64,000 nucleotides of DNA from Urechis unicinctus (Eukaryota > Annelida > Polychaeta > Xenopneusta > Urechidae): contig CM067343.1 in assembly GCA_034190875.2 (NCBI GenBank), positions 63,580,976-63,644,975 of the forward strand. The letters are read 5' to 3'. Positions 1 through 35,459 of this stretch are shown here, piece after piece. Both the position numbers and the translations under genes were made by a program. The notes below the pieces were generated by a model, which was given only the letters and a program-made list of their open reading frames with translations, had not been told where the DNA came from and did no database searches. The first letter of the stretch is position 1. Each line of letters opens with the position of its first letter.

Positions 1-469
1 ATACGATGACACAAGCAAAACACAGAACAAGCAGGCTCCTTACACATACACAATTCTCCAGTTGATATTCTAGCTAGTAAAACCATACGAAATCCTGCCA
101 CACACATTTCGGTTTCAATCATTCCATATGTTCAATCCTGAAAAAAAGGTATTGCGAGTTAGTCAAATCTCAGTGAAAGTGAAATCGTCAATATGAATAT
201 ATCTTAACCTACCTTAGGTCGATGACGACTGGCAACGAGGAACTTAAAACACACAGCACAGACCAGTGCGACTGAGGGCTATAAAGGTGTAATTATTGGG
301 TCCATGTTACAAACAATAATAATAATCCTACTACAAACTTGTCTCCGTATGTCATAATCATGGAAAAGGTAAGGTAAGTATAGGGTCTAACGGCACACCA
401 ACACTCCATGTGTTATATATATGCCAAGAAAGGTAAATAGATCAGACTGACCTGATTAAGCAGCCGCCT

Positions 470-575
470 TCTAGGATTAATGAAAATGGAGATGGAAAAG
501 ATAACAATGGAAACGATTATCCTAGGGCAAGTCATTACCGATTGACTGAACAAGGCCATTCCAGCCTCTCGTCTA
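470..575 (+). repeat. Interspersed repeat, copy A
   Basis: This segment shares long stretches with 7297-7404 and weaker ones with 1375-1520, including the words 'aatgaaaatggagatgga', 'cctagggcaagtca' and 'ggccattccagcctctcgtc'. The copies are scattered rather than tandem, so this is a dispersed repeat family of unknown class. No coding potential was seen. Confidence 0.6.
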
Positions 576-831
576 GGTGAAAATTTAACGGCAGCCGTTA
601 AGACGTCTGATCATGACGGAGCTGTAGAGCTTACCGTCTGGAGCTGTAGAGCTTACCGTCTGCTAATAAGTTCTCCCCGTGTCATATGTAGCAATTGATA
701 ATATAATATGTATAGGAAAATCGTACCTGATTATCATTAGCAATGCAAGTCACAAATTCAAAGCGTGGTTAAATGATAATTGAAGAACAATACATGTATG
801 TATGTTGAGGCAATCGGAGTACATCGTCAAT

Positions 832-924
832 GGCAGCTTATCATTAGCTCTGAAATACACTTCGTCATATGGCAGCTTATCATTAGCTCTGAAATACACT
901 TCGTCATATGGCAGCTTCCAGTGC
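832..924. repeat. 39-bp tandem repeat, about 2.3 copies
   Basis: The unit beginning 'ggcagcttatcattagctc' starts at 832 and again at 871, exactly 39 bp apart, and a third partial copy begins at 910. The copies are almost identical, suggesting recent duplication. The short open frames here are a by-product of the repeat. Confidence 0.75.
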
Positions 925-1374
925 AATAGGGGCAGAGCAGTAACCACCTCCAGCATGTGCTCAAATATAATGGAGCTCAAGAGCTGAATACTAACTTGCA
1001 ATAATTCGATGTTTAACGGAGCGAAAGGGATTGATACCTGCTAGCAAATACCCAATATATAAGGGAACTAACCTTTGAATCCAGCTGCCAAGAATTGAAA
1101 TATACAGTCCAGCTGCACATTTACACAACTGCAGATAAATCTCTGTCGCCAGTTGGCAAGTGCTCAATGTAACATAAGAGCTGGGCAGCTTACCACCATC
1201 TGGTAAGTGATCCACGTGTAACTGGAGATGAGAAGCTTACCAACATCTGGCAAGTACTCCATATGTATGGTATGTTAAGGGGTGTGTAGGGTTTAACGCC
1301 ACACTAACACTAGTGTGTTATATGGCGCCTCGAAAAGTGGGATGGACATGAAGAGACATGATTGGACGGCAGCC

Positions 1375-1520
1375 GTCTAGGATAAATGGAAAAAAAGAGG
1401 AAAATACAAGTGAATGATGATGATGATGACGGTGATGATGAGGATAAAAATTAAACGATTATCCTAGGGCATGTCATCACCAGCCGATTCACTTGGTCAG
1501 AATATTCCAGCCTATCGTCT
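1375..1520 (+). repeat. Interspersed repeat, copy B (diverged)
   Basis: This is a diverged copy of the family at 470-575 and 7297-7404. It keeps 'cgattatcctagggca' and 'attccagcctatcgtct' but has a different, GAT-rich middle. It is followed by a GC-richer tail (1550-1650) containing 'ctattagtcgcccctaacga', similar in wording to the tail of copy C at 7401, so that tail may belong to the same element. Confidence 0.5.
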
Positions 1521-1889
1521 AAGCGAAAGCCCGGCTAAAGTTGTGTGATGCAGAAATGGACCTCTGCTCAACAATCAGAATCCCTATGTCCACCGACACG
1601 AGTCGCACCCCACGGCAAACACGTTGCCCCCTATTAGTCGCCCCTAACGACCAGTAACGGAAGCTCAACAGCTTATCGCCAGTTCGTAAGTACTGCACGT
1701 GAAATATGAATTGAGTAGCTTATTCCCAGCCGGCAATTAATCTACGTGGAATAGGAGCTTAGCAGCTTATCGTCTTTTTATATAGCACTCCGTGTATTAT
1801 AGGAGGTACCGAAGTACCCTATGTAGAATAGGAGCTGAGTAGCCTATTCCCAGCCTGCAAGTCTTTTATGCATAATAGGAGCCGAGCAG

Positions 1890-3420
1890 CTTATTGCCAG
1901 GTGGCAAGCACCCAATGCAAGTTGTTAAAGAACAGGAGCTGATAAGCAATTCATCCGTAGGTATGTGCTCCATCCATAACAGGAGCTGGAAGAAGAATTC
2001 TGTAGCTTATGTGGAAAATGAGCTGAGCAGCATATACCCAGCCGACTGGTACTTAATACATAATAGGCGCCAGGTGGCAAGTACTCCATGCATAATAGGA
2101 ACTTAGCAGCATCACGCCAGGTGGCAAGTACTCCATGCATATCAAGAAGCTGAACAGCGTTTCGCTAGCTGTAAAGTACTCCATCCATAATAGGAGCTGA
2201 ACAGCTTTTCGCTAGCTGGCAAGTACTCCATGCATAATAGGAGCTGAACAGCTTTTTGCCAACTGGCAAGTACTCCATCCATAATAAGAGCTGAACAGCT
2301 TTTTGCTACCTGGCAAGTACTCCATGCATAACAGGAGCTGAACAGTTTTTTTCCATCTGGCAAGTACTCCATGCATAATAGGAGCTGAACAGCGTTTCGC
2401 TAGATGTAAAGTACTCCATCCATAATAGGAGCTGAACAGCTTTTTGTCACCTGGCATAACAGGAGCTGAACAGCTTTTTGCCATCTGGCAAGTACTCCAT
2501 GCATAATAGGAGCTAAACAGTTTTTTGCCACCTGGCAAGTTCTCCATGCATAATAGGAGCTGAACAGCTTTTTGCCACCTGGCAAGTACTCCATGCATAA
2601 TAGGAGCTGAACTGTATTTTGCCACCTGGCAAGTTCTCCATACATAACAGGAGCTGAACAGCTTTTTGCCACCTGGCAAGTTCTCCAAGCATAACAGGAG
2701 CTGAACAGCTATTTGCCACCTGGCAAGTACTCCATGCATAAAACGAGCTGAACAGCGTTTCGCTAGATGTAAAGTACTTCATCCATAATAGGGGCTGAAC
2801 AGCTTTTTGCCACCTGGCAAGTACACCATGCATAACAGGAGTTGAACAGCTTTTTGCCACCTGGCAAGTACTCCATGCATAATAGGAGCTGAACAGCGTT
2901 TCGCAAGATGTATTAAAGTATTTCATCCATAATATGAGCTGAACAGCTTTTCATCACCTTGCAAGTACCTCATCCATAACAGGAGCTGAACTGCATCTCG
3001 CCAGGTGGTAAGTACTCCATGCATGATAAGAGCTCAACAGCTTTTCGCCACCCTGCAAGTACATCATCCGTAACAGAAGCTGAATTGCATCTCGCCAGGT
3101 GGTAAGTACTCAATGCATGATAAGAGCTGAACAGCTTTTCGCCACCTTGCAAGTACTTCATCCATAACAGGAGCTGAACTGCATCTCGCAAGGTGGCAAA
3201 TACCCCATGATAAGAGCTGAACAGCTTTTCGCCACCTTGCAAGTACTTCATCCATAACAGGAGCTGAACTGCATCTCGCCAGGTGGCAAATACCCCATGA
3301 TAAGAGCTGAACAGCTTTTCATCACCTTGCAAGTACTTCATCCATAACAGGAGCTGAACTGCATCTCGCCAGGTGGCAAGTACCCCATGTGTATCATAAG
3401 CAGAGCAGCTTTTCGCCACA
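1890..3420. repeat. 47-bp minisatellite, about 30 copies
   Basis: A 47-bp unit is repeated tandemly; for example the word 'cagctttttgc' starts at 2249 and 2296. The core is 'gccacctggcaagtactcca' followed by 'tgcataataggagctgaa'. Units at the right end (2990-3410) are a diverged subfamily with 'gcatctcgccaggtgg'. Looser relatives of the unit extend left to about 620. Minus-strand frames of up to 175 codons cross the array; they are repeat artefacts. The array lies downstream of the kinase gene's last recognised exon. Confidence 0.9.
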
Positions 3421-6400
3421 ATTCAATGCTTTATTGGAGCTGAGCTATTCATTTTCAGCTCACAAGCTACTGAAGTCCAACCACTAAACGGCATCTGATG
3501 ACTAGTCCATGTCTAATATGACCTGAACGTTTGATCGCCGGTCGAGAAGCACTTCCAGGCCTTATGTGACTTGATCAGGACCATTTGACGTGTCCAGCTG
3601 AGCAAGGTAACGCATCGCTAGCTGGCAAGTACTCTGTAACTGAGTAAGTGTTCTCCAGCAAGTGAAGACACTGTTTTACCATTCCTGAGCAGCTTATCGC
3701 CAGCTCATAAGAAATCTAGGTCTGGGAACTTTACTGGCATCGGAGTACTACACGAATCACAGACGGCGAGTCCTTTTTGCTGGGAGCTGCGCGGGTTATT
3801 GCCCCATATGTGTACGGTAACAGGTGAAAAGGACAGTTTTGATGGTATTGTCTTCGTTCTACGAGTTCTAAAACGAGCGCCGGACATAGTATGGCCACAA
3901 AACTTACTGAAACGTGGTTCAACTTGCTGAAGTTTACATCCTGGTATGACGGGAGCACACGAGGTCACTGTGTCTGAACCATCCAAATGATCCTGGCAGC
4001 CAGACAAATTCCACAACCGGTATGATGAAGAAGAAAAGCGTTTGTTCTTTTGCCGAGGACGATTCAATGTGAAGAGACTGTTTCCTTATCACTTTAACCA
4101 GTACCACCACTAATTTACTGTCTGGAGAGTGGGCATCTCTCTCACGATTTGATTTGATAAAGTGTTCTTCGAAATCAGGAAGACCTCGCTGGTTGCCTGC
4201 AGTCAGAAGTGTATTTCCGGTTGATGACCCAAGCCCAGTCTAGCCCAACTCTCAGCCATGATAAGAGAAGAGCACTGTCCATCGAAAAGTTGGCACCACA
4301 CCTGCTTCAAAGCGCGAATACATCACAGTGCCATCAAGTCCAGTGACATGTGGATTAATAGGCTAAGTTCAAGTCAAATGTCTTCACATAACTCACATAG
4401 ACAGACACATTCAAAGTACCGTAGTATGCTGCATTGATTTTAAGCGATTTGTCCGTCATCAAAACCGCAGACTTCTCAATTACTTGGTTCAACGAAAGTG
4501 TTCTGTCCAGCACTATACAAGCACGGGTTCGCCTTGGAGTTGTAAACGGATGATAAGCTTCACGTGAGGAAGACTTTGTTATTGTAGTATACAGCAACAT
4601 ATCAATTTCTTTCATATGACACGCCGAGCACATCTAAATGAATGGCATCCTCGTAGCAGTGTGGCAGCCTTGTAACGCGATGAGTTCAATGCACGTCATT
4701 TCACACCATGGACATTCTGAGCTACATTGTTCGGCAATTCAGTCGGGGAGTTTTCCTGCAGAATAAGAAGAAAACCGAAACATGCATAGCAACATTTCGC
4801 TGGTCATACTAGCTACCTAAAATATACCGATAAATAATGACAATGAGCTAATATTTCTTAAAGTCATTAAGGTCGCTAATCGCTAATATAAAAGAGTTTC
4901 TTAAATACAAAATGTACATCTTGATCATTCGATTCCGTCTAAGGGTTAGCCCACGTCGGTAGGTCGCACACATAAACTCACGGGCAAAACACAACCCGCA
5001 AGTACTGAAGAATAAGCGGAGTCTATACTCGTATACAGTCCATCATCACGATCATATAGCATCTATCGTTATATACGGCTGTCCGTATAGAACGATAGAC
5101 ACAGAGTGCATCGCAAATAGCGGAGAGAAATCACCACGGGTGACACAGACTCCAGTCGATACTTCCAACCTATTGTGGGCATCGGTCTCCTCCCTCCTAC
5201 CGACATTCATTGAACAGCTGTCTCGTCATTTTAGGTGATTAGCTTTTGTGCATGGGTGTGCTCGAGCAGCTTCTTTCTCGGGTCAATAGCTGAACTTCCC
5301 CTTTTATTCATCCCCATGTCGACGGGTCAGGCCATCGATGTAGAATTAGACCCACGGTCTATCCCTCCTGTGTTAATCTCGGCTGATCACATGTTGCCGC
5401 GACATTTCTGTCACTCCCCTCCGACGAGATATAACACATCCCCGCTTCCTTAATCACACACGCGTGAACTTAGGCAGTGAGCCAGCATCCTCGACATGGA
5501 CCGGATTCATGATAGCAGCCTGGTTGCCAGGATTTACCTCCATCATACATCCAGGACGTTATCATGAATTAACATCAGAAAAAGGAGGGAAAGACGTCTG
5601 AGAGAGTCCGCTGCCTGTGGTAGTAAGCATGTTGACACCGCTGTCTCTCTGCGTCAGGCTATAACAAACACATAGCGAAGACAAACATGTCATTCACATT
5701 TCAATAATAGGCGAGAGAAGAGCAACTATAACAACATGATATCACATGATAGAGTTACATCTGTAAAGCGAGGAGGACAACAAGATACAATATTTGGGCG
5801 AGTATGATCATGGGAAATATCCTAAAGACGTTAGCTCAAGTATCGTGGCATGAGCTCAAACAACCTGCCTGAATAAAAAATACAAATTGGTGATTAGCAT
5901 AACAGACAAGTCGACCCGGCGAAATTCAACAGGTGCTTTTGGGAAAGATCTATGTACAAAAGTTTTACATATATGCATAATGTACAACGTATATCAAGCT
6001 GAAATCGCACCAAAAAACACTCACATGCACACACGTAACCCCGCAAAGCAAAGCAAATTAAGGCAGACAAGCCTACTTTAGCACTACGTAGTGGTACAGC
6101 CTTAAGTACGTAAATTACAAAGTAATATCTTACGTATGCCGCCACGAAGGAACCTCCACACCGTAGTGAACACTGAAATTACAACATTTATACGTGTATT
6201 TAATAAAAAAAAAAACATGAAAATTCTTTTGTGGAAACAACTTTTTGGAATTGTAATCCGTCAAATCTGTGACCACGACTATTTTATGACCTTTGAAAAT
6301 TCTGGTTACATTTTTTTGACTGACATGAATTTTAGCCCAAATGTGGCATGTGGTAGGCGCTACAAGATAACCACTGTTGAAAACGGGCAGATTTTTGGCA

Positions 6401-9400
6401 ATAGTAACAGAACAAGATGGCAACGCGCATGTTTTTGCTAGATCCGGTCGCCACCACTGGCATATTTTTGAGAATAAAGTTCGGATGCTGTTTTCAAAGC
6501 ACTGATATCGATATATTATTTGGTGTCACAAAAATTCTTCTTAGCACCTAGACAAGTAAAGAAACAATTAAGTAAATAATTTGCGTGCAACAAGACATGA
6601 TAGTGCTAGAGACAGTATGGGACTGTCGACGTTGCCAAAACCACACTGCCATATCCACAGCTAATGTCGCCGATAAATCCATGTATGGTTCAAGTGATTC
6701 ACTGTGTTTCTGTTATCATCACATGATGGACGGACATACCCATAAACCGCAATCCGGTTCATACCGTACCATGCACCCATAGACCAACAGTCGATGGGCT
6801 ACTCCTTTGTTGGAGGGATCATCATCTATTTGAGAGTGAAAGAGAGATGTAATGCTCCCCATGAATTTATTCTAAAGGAGGTGTATTTCTTATTTTTTTT
6901 TAACTCCAGTTTCCCCGTGTATTTCAAACCGAGGTATTTTCCTTGACTGCATCTCCCTTGGTATCGGCTAAGTCGTCCAAGCTCTATCCAATCAGGCTTT
7001 TTGATGTGTCACAAACTGCTTAAACATTCTTTTCCTTAAATTGGCGAACCATGAAAAGAGTCTTGGTCAATGACTACGGCACTCTCGAATGAAGTTAAGT
7101 TAAGGATATGCTGTCTAAAATGCACACAGCATTGAGGAATATTTCATTTCCTATTTTCCGGCTACTGCCACTACTGTTCTCTCGCCTCCATAGACTGCAG
7201 TGGGCATTACAAATCTCCCAATAGCGGCACGAAGATGGAAGTTGATGATCAAATTGTCAATGTCGCACAACATGTTCTTGTAGCTTGGTGGTAGCTTTTA
7301 GGATTAATGAAAATGGAGATGGAATAGATAAAAATGGAAACGATCATCCTAGGGCAAGTCACCCCCAGCCGATTGAATGAACCAGGCCATTCCAGCCTCT
7401 CGTCGCCTCTTACGACATGCAGGAGGATACAGTTGGCTTATTCTACCCCCGAAGCAACAGGGGGGGGGGGGGGGACGCTGTTTGTGAAAAGTTTATGTAT
7501 AAATCCTACCTGCATTTCCCTAATTCCCTGTATTGACATTCATGATTTATCGGGGCATCTAGCCTTATCTTTAATTCCCGAAACATCCTTTTGGATTTGT
7601 TTCCATCTCCTCCGAAATTCAGGACATATTGGTTTGACAAGGCAACTGGGTCTATAGATCCCATTGAGTACTGTTTCAAGACTTTTGGTGATACTGAGTC
7701 GTAAATATAGCGTGATGGTCCTGGTGTATATCCTAACAACAATGGTTGTAAGTTCGCCAGTTGCCTTGGTTCGATCTGTATGTGCTTAGTATAAAAACGT
7801 GGCAAATTTCCATATCCATTTCCAATGTCTGTGTCAATATGTTTAGAATATTCCTGTTTTTGTTGTTTTTGAGGTAATATCAATTGGCAGTAATACTGGA
7901 TGGTCTTGTGGGTTCTCTAGCGGAATACATCTTTGATTCCATAGATGTAACTCCGCAAAACTATGTTAATTCGCTTTCAAATATTTGATTTCCAACAGAA
8001 TACTGCGAAAGTTTGCAGCAAGCATGTCGTTGCTTTTATCTGCAAATCTCTCGTATCCTCTTCAGACTTGTAGGTTTTGCAAATGCCCAGACAGCTTCTA
8101 ACGCGTTAAAGGCAAAGCAATGAAAATGCTCACTTCACTGTGACATAGGCCATCTTGCATTCTTGTACCAGCTAATTGTCGACATAAACCCAGAAAGCCA
8201 TCAATTTACTTAATAAACTTTATAGACCACCCATGTTATCTGTCTGGTTGTCCAAAAACAACCCAGTGGATCCTACTTCTCTAAACGAGACATTGAGATC
8301 CATCAATCACGCCTGCTTTCCTACCGAGTGACATCACAGCGACGTTTCCTTCTCACGTGATGACATCTATCACAACGAATGGTGAATTTATAAAAACCAC
8401 CGCAAATAAATCGTAAGCAATAATTTTCGTTTGCCATTTTATCAACGAGATTGAATCCATATCTTGTCCATGGGGCTAGTCCTGCTGCTTTTGCATTGAG
8501 CTTAGTCTTTCTACTAGATGGCGAATGGAAACTGATGCTGATGGAAAAGTCCATTCAAGATTGGTGATGGAGCGCAACAAGGTCTATGGCATCGTTATTT
8601 ATATTGTAAGTATATATTGATGTACACCATCGGCAAATAACATACTGTCAGGACAAAGGCGGTTAATCAAAAAAAAATACAAATTGCAACTTGGTCATAC
8701 CAACCTAGTAGCCAGATAAGTCGTCCAATCGTTGCATCGGTATGCTTTTCATAAGACATACACAATTGTGTCATTCTATTCTAAACGTTCCTCTTCGCCA
8801 TAAATAAATCTGACATCTTCGGGTGTATTCTGATACAGCCAAAGATATCTTGTCCAGTGTTTTAAATTCATCTAAAAATTTCAAAGCGCAGCTATTTATT
8901 TGCAAATTGAGGAGCGAAGTGAAAATAATTTGATGTACTTTGATCTGGAACTGGATATGGTGGCACACATGCTCCGTCCATTTGTCGTCCACAGAGCTGG
9001 ACATTAGCAATTCGCTTAATGTGATATATTTCGCTGAAGCGCATCCACAAGGTTTATCTCAGCTCCAGATTGTACATCCTCAGGAGAGCATATTTCACAC
9101 AGTTCCCATCTTCAAGCGTTTATAATCACGGGTGTCCGTGTATTTCGTCGACGTCGTCCAAAATATTATCGAAAACCAGGGTGCCATACCTAAAGCACTT
9201 ATTGAGTCAGGCTCGTGAACGGGCGTTATGCTAGACACAAAGCGGCTGAGGTGATGTGGAAACTAGCCTCAATCCCTTTTCAACGCTGTCAAGAGGCCGC
9301 CCCGACGTTTATCCTTGTGCTGTTGTCTTAATGTCATCTTTGGCCACCACTACCATGGATATTGACAACGTCATCCGTTCCAGGATCCACTGGTTACTTC

Positions 9401-10726
9401 CGAACCTCTCCAAGAGTGTGGCCAATCGTTGGCGCGTCTTTTCTGTGGGTCGTAATGTCGATAGGAATTTACAAAACTGTAAAATGAAATACCCTCTAGG
9501 GAAAATATGAAACCTGGTTACAAAAGAATAGAAGATGGTCATGTGTACCACGTATGCAACAAGAGAGCAGAAGTTAGCCACTACCCTACAGAAAGACACG
9601 CGACCAATGCACAAAGAGCTTCGTGTGAAAACAGGCGATAAGCAGAGAATAGACTAGGTTCAAACCCATTCAAATCAACCTGTAGACATCACTGTTAACT
9701 CTGTACACGATGATCCTTCTGAGCAACAGAACCTTCCCACACACCTCGATATTGGTCAGCCTCTCTAACCCAGGATCACATCGGACCTCGACAAGGATAA
9801 TCTTACTCCCTATGGACAGTAGCTGGCCGGCAACTTAACCACAAGCGAGGTTGAACAATACTAATTGGAAGTATTTCTAATTATCGCATGGGATAACAAG
9901 TAGAGAACACACCGGTTCGTGTGTTCCTATCGACGCGCGCAGTTGGTCAGTTGATCTACACACCGACCTTGGAACTTGACCCTGAAATACAGCTGACTAT
10001 ACTTATCACTAAACGAAACTGCGACATTGGGAGAACCAATCATTGATATACATCCAACTTCTAGGCATCTATAGCAAACGACATTTTCTGGTTTCTAATC
10101 TGGTGTCTAAGCAGCTACGAATGCTGTACACATATAAACTAATACATAAGAACATAACGACATTAATACGGTGGCCATGGGCTGCTCTCTTTCCACTGCT
10201 CTTTTAACGACTATGCTGAGCTCTTTGAACAGAACGAGTCGTAATGCGTCCAGGATCAAAGGATAGTTAATGAATGAAAGCAGACTTTACTCCCAGAACA
10301 TGGATGCTACGGACTAACAAAAAGCATTCTTATGGAAACTAGTCAAGCCTATACACTATCTACAATATCATAGCTTCCATGCTAATTATATGAGATTTTC
10401 GTAAACAAGCGTTCATTTCCATTTCAAGGCCACATCACACGGTCAGTATATTCACGTCATATACAGCATTAGTCACTACTGGATCCACCTTATGCCAAGT
10501 GCGAAAGAATCAGTACAAAGAACGAGAAGACCCAATGAGACACCGGATTCCTCCACGCCCCCAATATGTCATATCCATAAATAAAAACTTAAATGAAACA
10601 AATATTGTGAAATCAATTCTGTATTTAATTATTAATCAATAGCGTCATCTTCTTGATCAATAGAATGATGGTTTAAGTATGAATTAATGATTGTCAAGAA
10701 TTGAGAGCAGCATAATGGGATAAAAG
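3421..10726. other. Spacer or 3' flank of the kinase gene, no gene recognised
   Basis: I found no exon series or known protein motif in this 7.3 kb. Open frames are short and lack a consistent family signature. It holds a dispersed repeat at 7297-7404, a G tract at about 7459-7473, and a lone copy at 6781-6815 of the end sequence of the element at 32801-33331. A small terminal exon of the kinase gene could be hidden here, because the last recognised kinase exon ends on a possible splice donor. Confidence 0.5.
7297..7404 (+). repeat. Interspersed repeat, copy C
   Basis: This copy matches 470-575 closely over about 100 bp. It continues into 'gtcgcctcttacgacatgc' and a pyrimidine-rich stretch ending in a G tract. 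The family is dispersed in this window; its class was not recognised. Confidence 0.6.
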
Positions 10727-32579
<21,853 letters not shown>

Positions 32580-32800
32580 TCTAGAATCCACCTTTTTGAA
32601 TTACCAGACGTTCAAAATCTGAAAATGATCAGTTTCATAGCAAATAAAAAATTGGAACGACCCCGTCTGTAATTTGTAATTTGAAATAGGCACTTTATTT
32701 TCCATTAAGTATGAGACTAACCGAGCCCAAAAGTAGCAAACTGATATAGACTACTCTCATCTCACTTATATAGACTACTCTCATCTCATTGACTAGACTA

Positions 32801-33331
32801 GTCAACAGACCAACAGTCGATCGGGTACTCCCTAGTTGAAATGTGATTTAACTGTATCCAAGGCAAGGGAGCGCAAGCACCACTTGGTCCAAAAGAGCTA
32901 CTGACTGGCCCTGCGCGGACGTAGATCTACCATTTTATTCTACATAGACGTCCTCAGTGTCCTGTACTGTAACCCCGAGTGGGGGGGGGGGGCACTTGGT
33001 CCTATTCTGGATAGGGGTGTAACGCGGGACGTCGAAAACCCGTACCCGTCGTACAAGGTCAAAATGGCCAAAAGCATCCGTCGTACAAGGTATTATGCGA
33101 ATGTATAGCCCGTCGTACAAGGTGAAAATGGCAAAAAAGCATACCCCGTCGTACAAGGTATTATGCATTTGTATTGTCAACCCTTTAGGCTTTATACAGG
33201 TGGGGAGAGAAAAACATACCCCGTCGTACATACGAAGCCCAATAAAACTAGCTCTTATATGAACCAAGTGAAGATTACGCTCCCTCTTGAAGGGAGTACC
33301 CGATCGACACTGATCGACTCTTGGTCTGTTG
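32801..33331. mobile_element. Non-autonomous element with imperfect inverted ends
   Basis: The left end (32801-32834) contains 'cagaccaacagtcgatcggg' and 'tactccct'; the right end (33288-33331) carries the reverse complement, with about 10 extra bases inside it. The interior has at least five copies of 'ccgtcgtacaa', some spaced as a duplicated block with 'ggtattatgc'. No transposase frame is present. A solitary copy of the same end sequence occurs at 6781-6815. The element lies about 220 bp upstream of the kinase start codon. Confidence 0.55.
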
Positions 33332-34069
33332 GGCTAAATAAAACCCGTCGTACAAGTCGAGAGGCCGAAAAAACATACCCCGTCGCGCGGCACATATACA
33401 CTACCTCTAAACACTTAAGTTCCTCCCCCCCCCCCCCCCCCGGGACTGTAACCCTACTCACTGACTTTAAGTTTAACATAAAATGAAACCCCTACTACTA
33501 CTAGTTATACTTCGATGTGTATTGATAAAAGGCCCACCTTGCTTTCTGATATTCCTAAACACTGCCGAAAAGTTGCACTCGATGACGCTACGCTAACATC
33601 ACCTGCGCAGATCCTTCTTCTTCAAATCATATTTAAAAGGTTCGGCTACTAAAGCCACGTACCTAACCTGTCGTGTATACTTTTATTGTCCTAAACCTGC
33701 GCAGACATCGTATGGAGAGATATCAATCCTCTCTCCCCATATTTTATATGAATGTGGAAAACCCCTTTTGAATGGTTATTACGGTCTACGAATGTGGTTA
33801 TTTGTTAACCAATCAACAAAGACTGTACACCAGGTTCACTCATGGCCTCCGAATCCGGAAATTCCCCAAAACGCCTGGTTCTCCGCGCCACTATCGTATA
33901 TATATATATGGAACGTTCCATTTAGTTCGGTACGGAACATTCGAAGAATCCCTCGATAAGATAAGATTAACATCCCAAAAGACCCTTTCCAGAGACACTT
34001 TCGTAAATGTCGATTTCGCATGCGCGCGATGTTCCGTGGAATATATTGTCTCGCCCCGTCTTGGAAACG

Positions 34070-34135
34070 GCCTGTCGGAGAATGGGACGGGACCCGGTGA
34101 GGAATTCCTCACCGGGCTGTCCCATTCTACGCAGG
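34070..34135. repeat. Strong hairpin with GAATTC centre, copy 1
   Basis: The segment 34080-34128 folds on itself: 'gaatgggac' and 'cccggtgag' on the left are mirrored by 'ctcaccggg' and 'gtcccattc' on the right, with 'gaattc' at the centre. The left flank 'cggagaatgggac' is shared with a second hairpin at 34726-34792. Confidence 0.8.
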
Positions 34136-34725
34136 ATAGTTCCTTAAAATTTAAAAAACATCCCCTTTTCACGAATTTTATTTAACCCTATCGTAAGCCT
34201 GAAAACACATAAAAAATGGTATTCTATATTACCCCTTTTAGGGGATTTCAAGATTTTCTTGCGGTAAAGAACCCCTAACTTAGACTTGTAAGAAATAACC
34301 AATTTTTGTTTTCAATTCATCATAAAGATAATTTGTTGCCATTTTAACTATATTATGTGAGTTTTCTTTCCAACAGCAACCCCTCCCCCCTTTCTAGTTT
34401 TCTGTTGTGGGAGGTCAGCTTGATCAATTAACCTTTTTTCATGAAATTGGGAAAGATAGTGAGGCCCCGGAGTGAGGCCCCGGAGTGAGGCCCATTGGTG
34501 ACATTGAGTGGTGATGAGGCCGAACGATTTTTAAAGTTACTTATTTTTGACAATAACAGGCCTTCTTCCTAATATCGCATTTTCGCCCGAAATGTGGCGC
34601 GCTCTCTGGCACTTTGTATGCTGGGACAGGAAGCGGCTCTTTGTGCGAGAAAAGGCGAAACCCCAGAAATAATTTGCATACATGCGACGTTAATTATGCA
34701 CAATTCAGTTCGTGTATAAATAAGC

Positions 34726-34792
34726 GGCCCGCCGGAGAATGGGACGGCCCAGTGAGGAATTCTTCACTGGGCTGTCCCATTTTCCGACGGGC
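34726..34792. repeat. Strong hairpin with GAATTC centre, copy 2
   Basis: This is an almost perfect 67-bp palindrome opening with 'ggcccgccgga' and closing with 'tccgacgggcc', again centred on 'gaattc'. It shares its outer stem words with copy 1 at 34080-34128, about 650 bp away. The two may mark the ends of one element or be independent copies. Confidence 0.8.
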
Positions 34793-35459
34793 CGTCGTTC
34801 TTAGATGGGTTGTGACATAAATCACTGGTCGGCAAGACTGAAACGGCGATGCGCGCTAATTTCTGTTAGAAACTGGTCCAGTGATCAGCGAACGGAAACG
34901 CTTATAGTTTTAATTTTTACTTAGAAATTGGTTATTTGTGCACTGATAGTAAACGCCATCTATGACTAGTTCCTCCTTTCTTCTTTTTAGGATTCCGGTC
35001 ATATTTATCTTACTCGATCCCTGTCCTGCTTCCGGGATTCAGACAAAGTCATCATTACAAACTTTTGAACAAATTGGAAGACGATCGGACACATATCAAC
35101 GAATTTGAAAACGGTAAAACTTTCGATGGACATTTTCAATGTCACTACTAGTTTTACGATTTCAAGCGCTAGCCAAAATTATTCATCTATCATGGGATAA
35201 ATATATAAAAGGGAAGTTTGCTACAATAGTAAGTTACCAACCAGAGAGATAGAACATTTTTACATTCGAACCATGACTGACGGGTGTGTTGATTATGTTA
35301 TTATTTCAGGCAAGCAACAATTATATTATTGTTGAATATGACGAGTATCACGTAGGACTTCCTAGGCTAAAACATACGGAAATTTTCTCAATGAGAAAAC
35401 TTGTTTATATTGTCATGTACCAGTCTAGGCAAAGAAACTTCGCCTTCGATAGCGTCCGC

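Noticed and set aside
2142-3419. Minus-strand frames of 76 to 175 codons with repeated LLLCMEYLPGG-like motifs
   Set aside because: The 47-bp period is not a multiple of three and the motifs cycle through frames, so this is minisatellite sequence rather than a gene.
3705-4067. Possible Tc1/mariner transposase fragment (VHIWG in one frame, YGAITR in another)
   Set aside because: The resemblance rests on a few residues and a presumed frameshift; no catalytic residues or terminal repeats were found.
6130-6441. Overlapping frames of about 100 codons on both strands
   Set aside because: No recognisable domain or flanking splice structure in either strand; compatible with chance.
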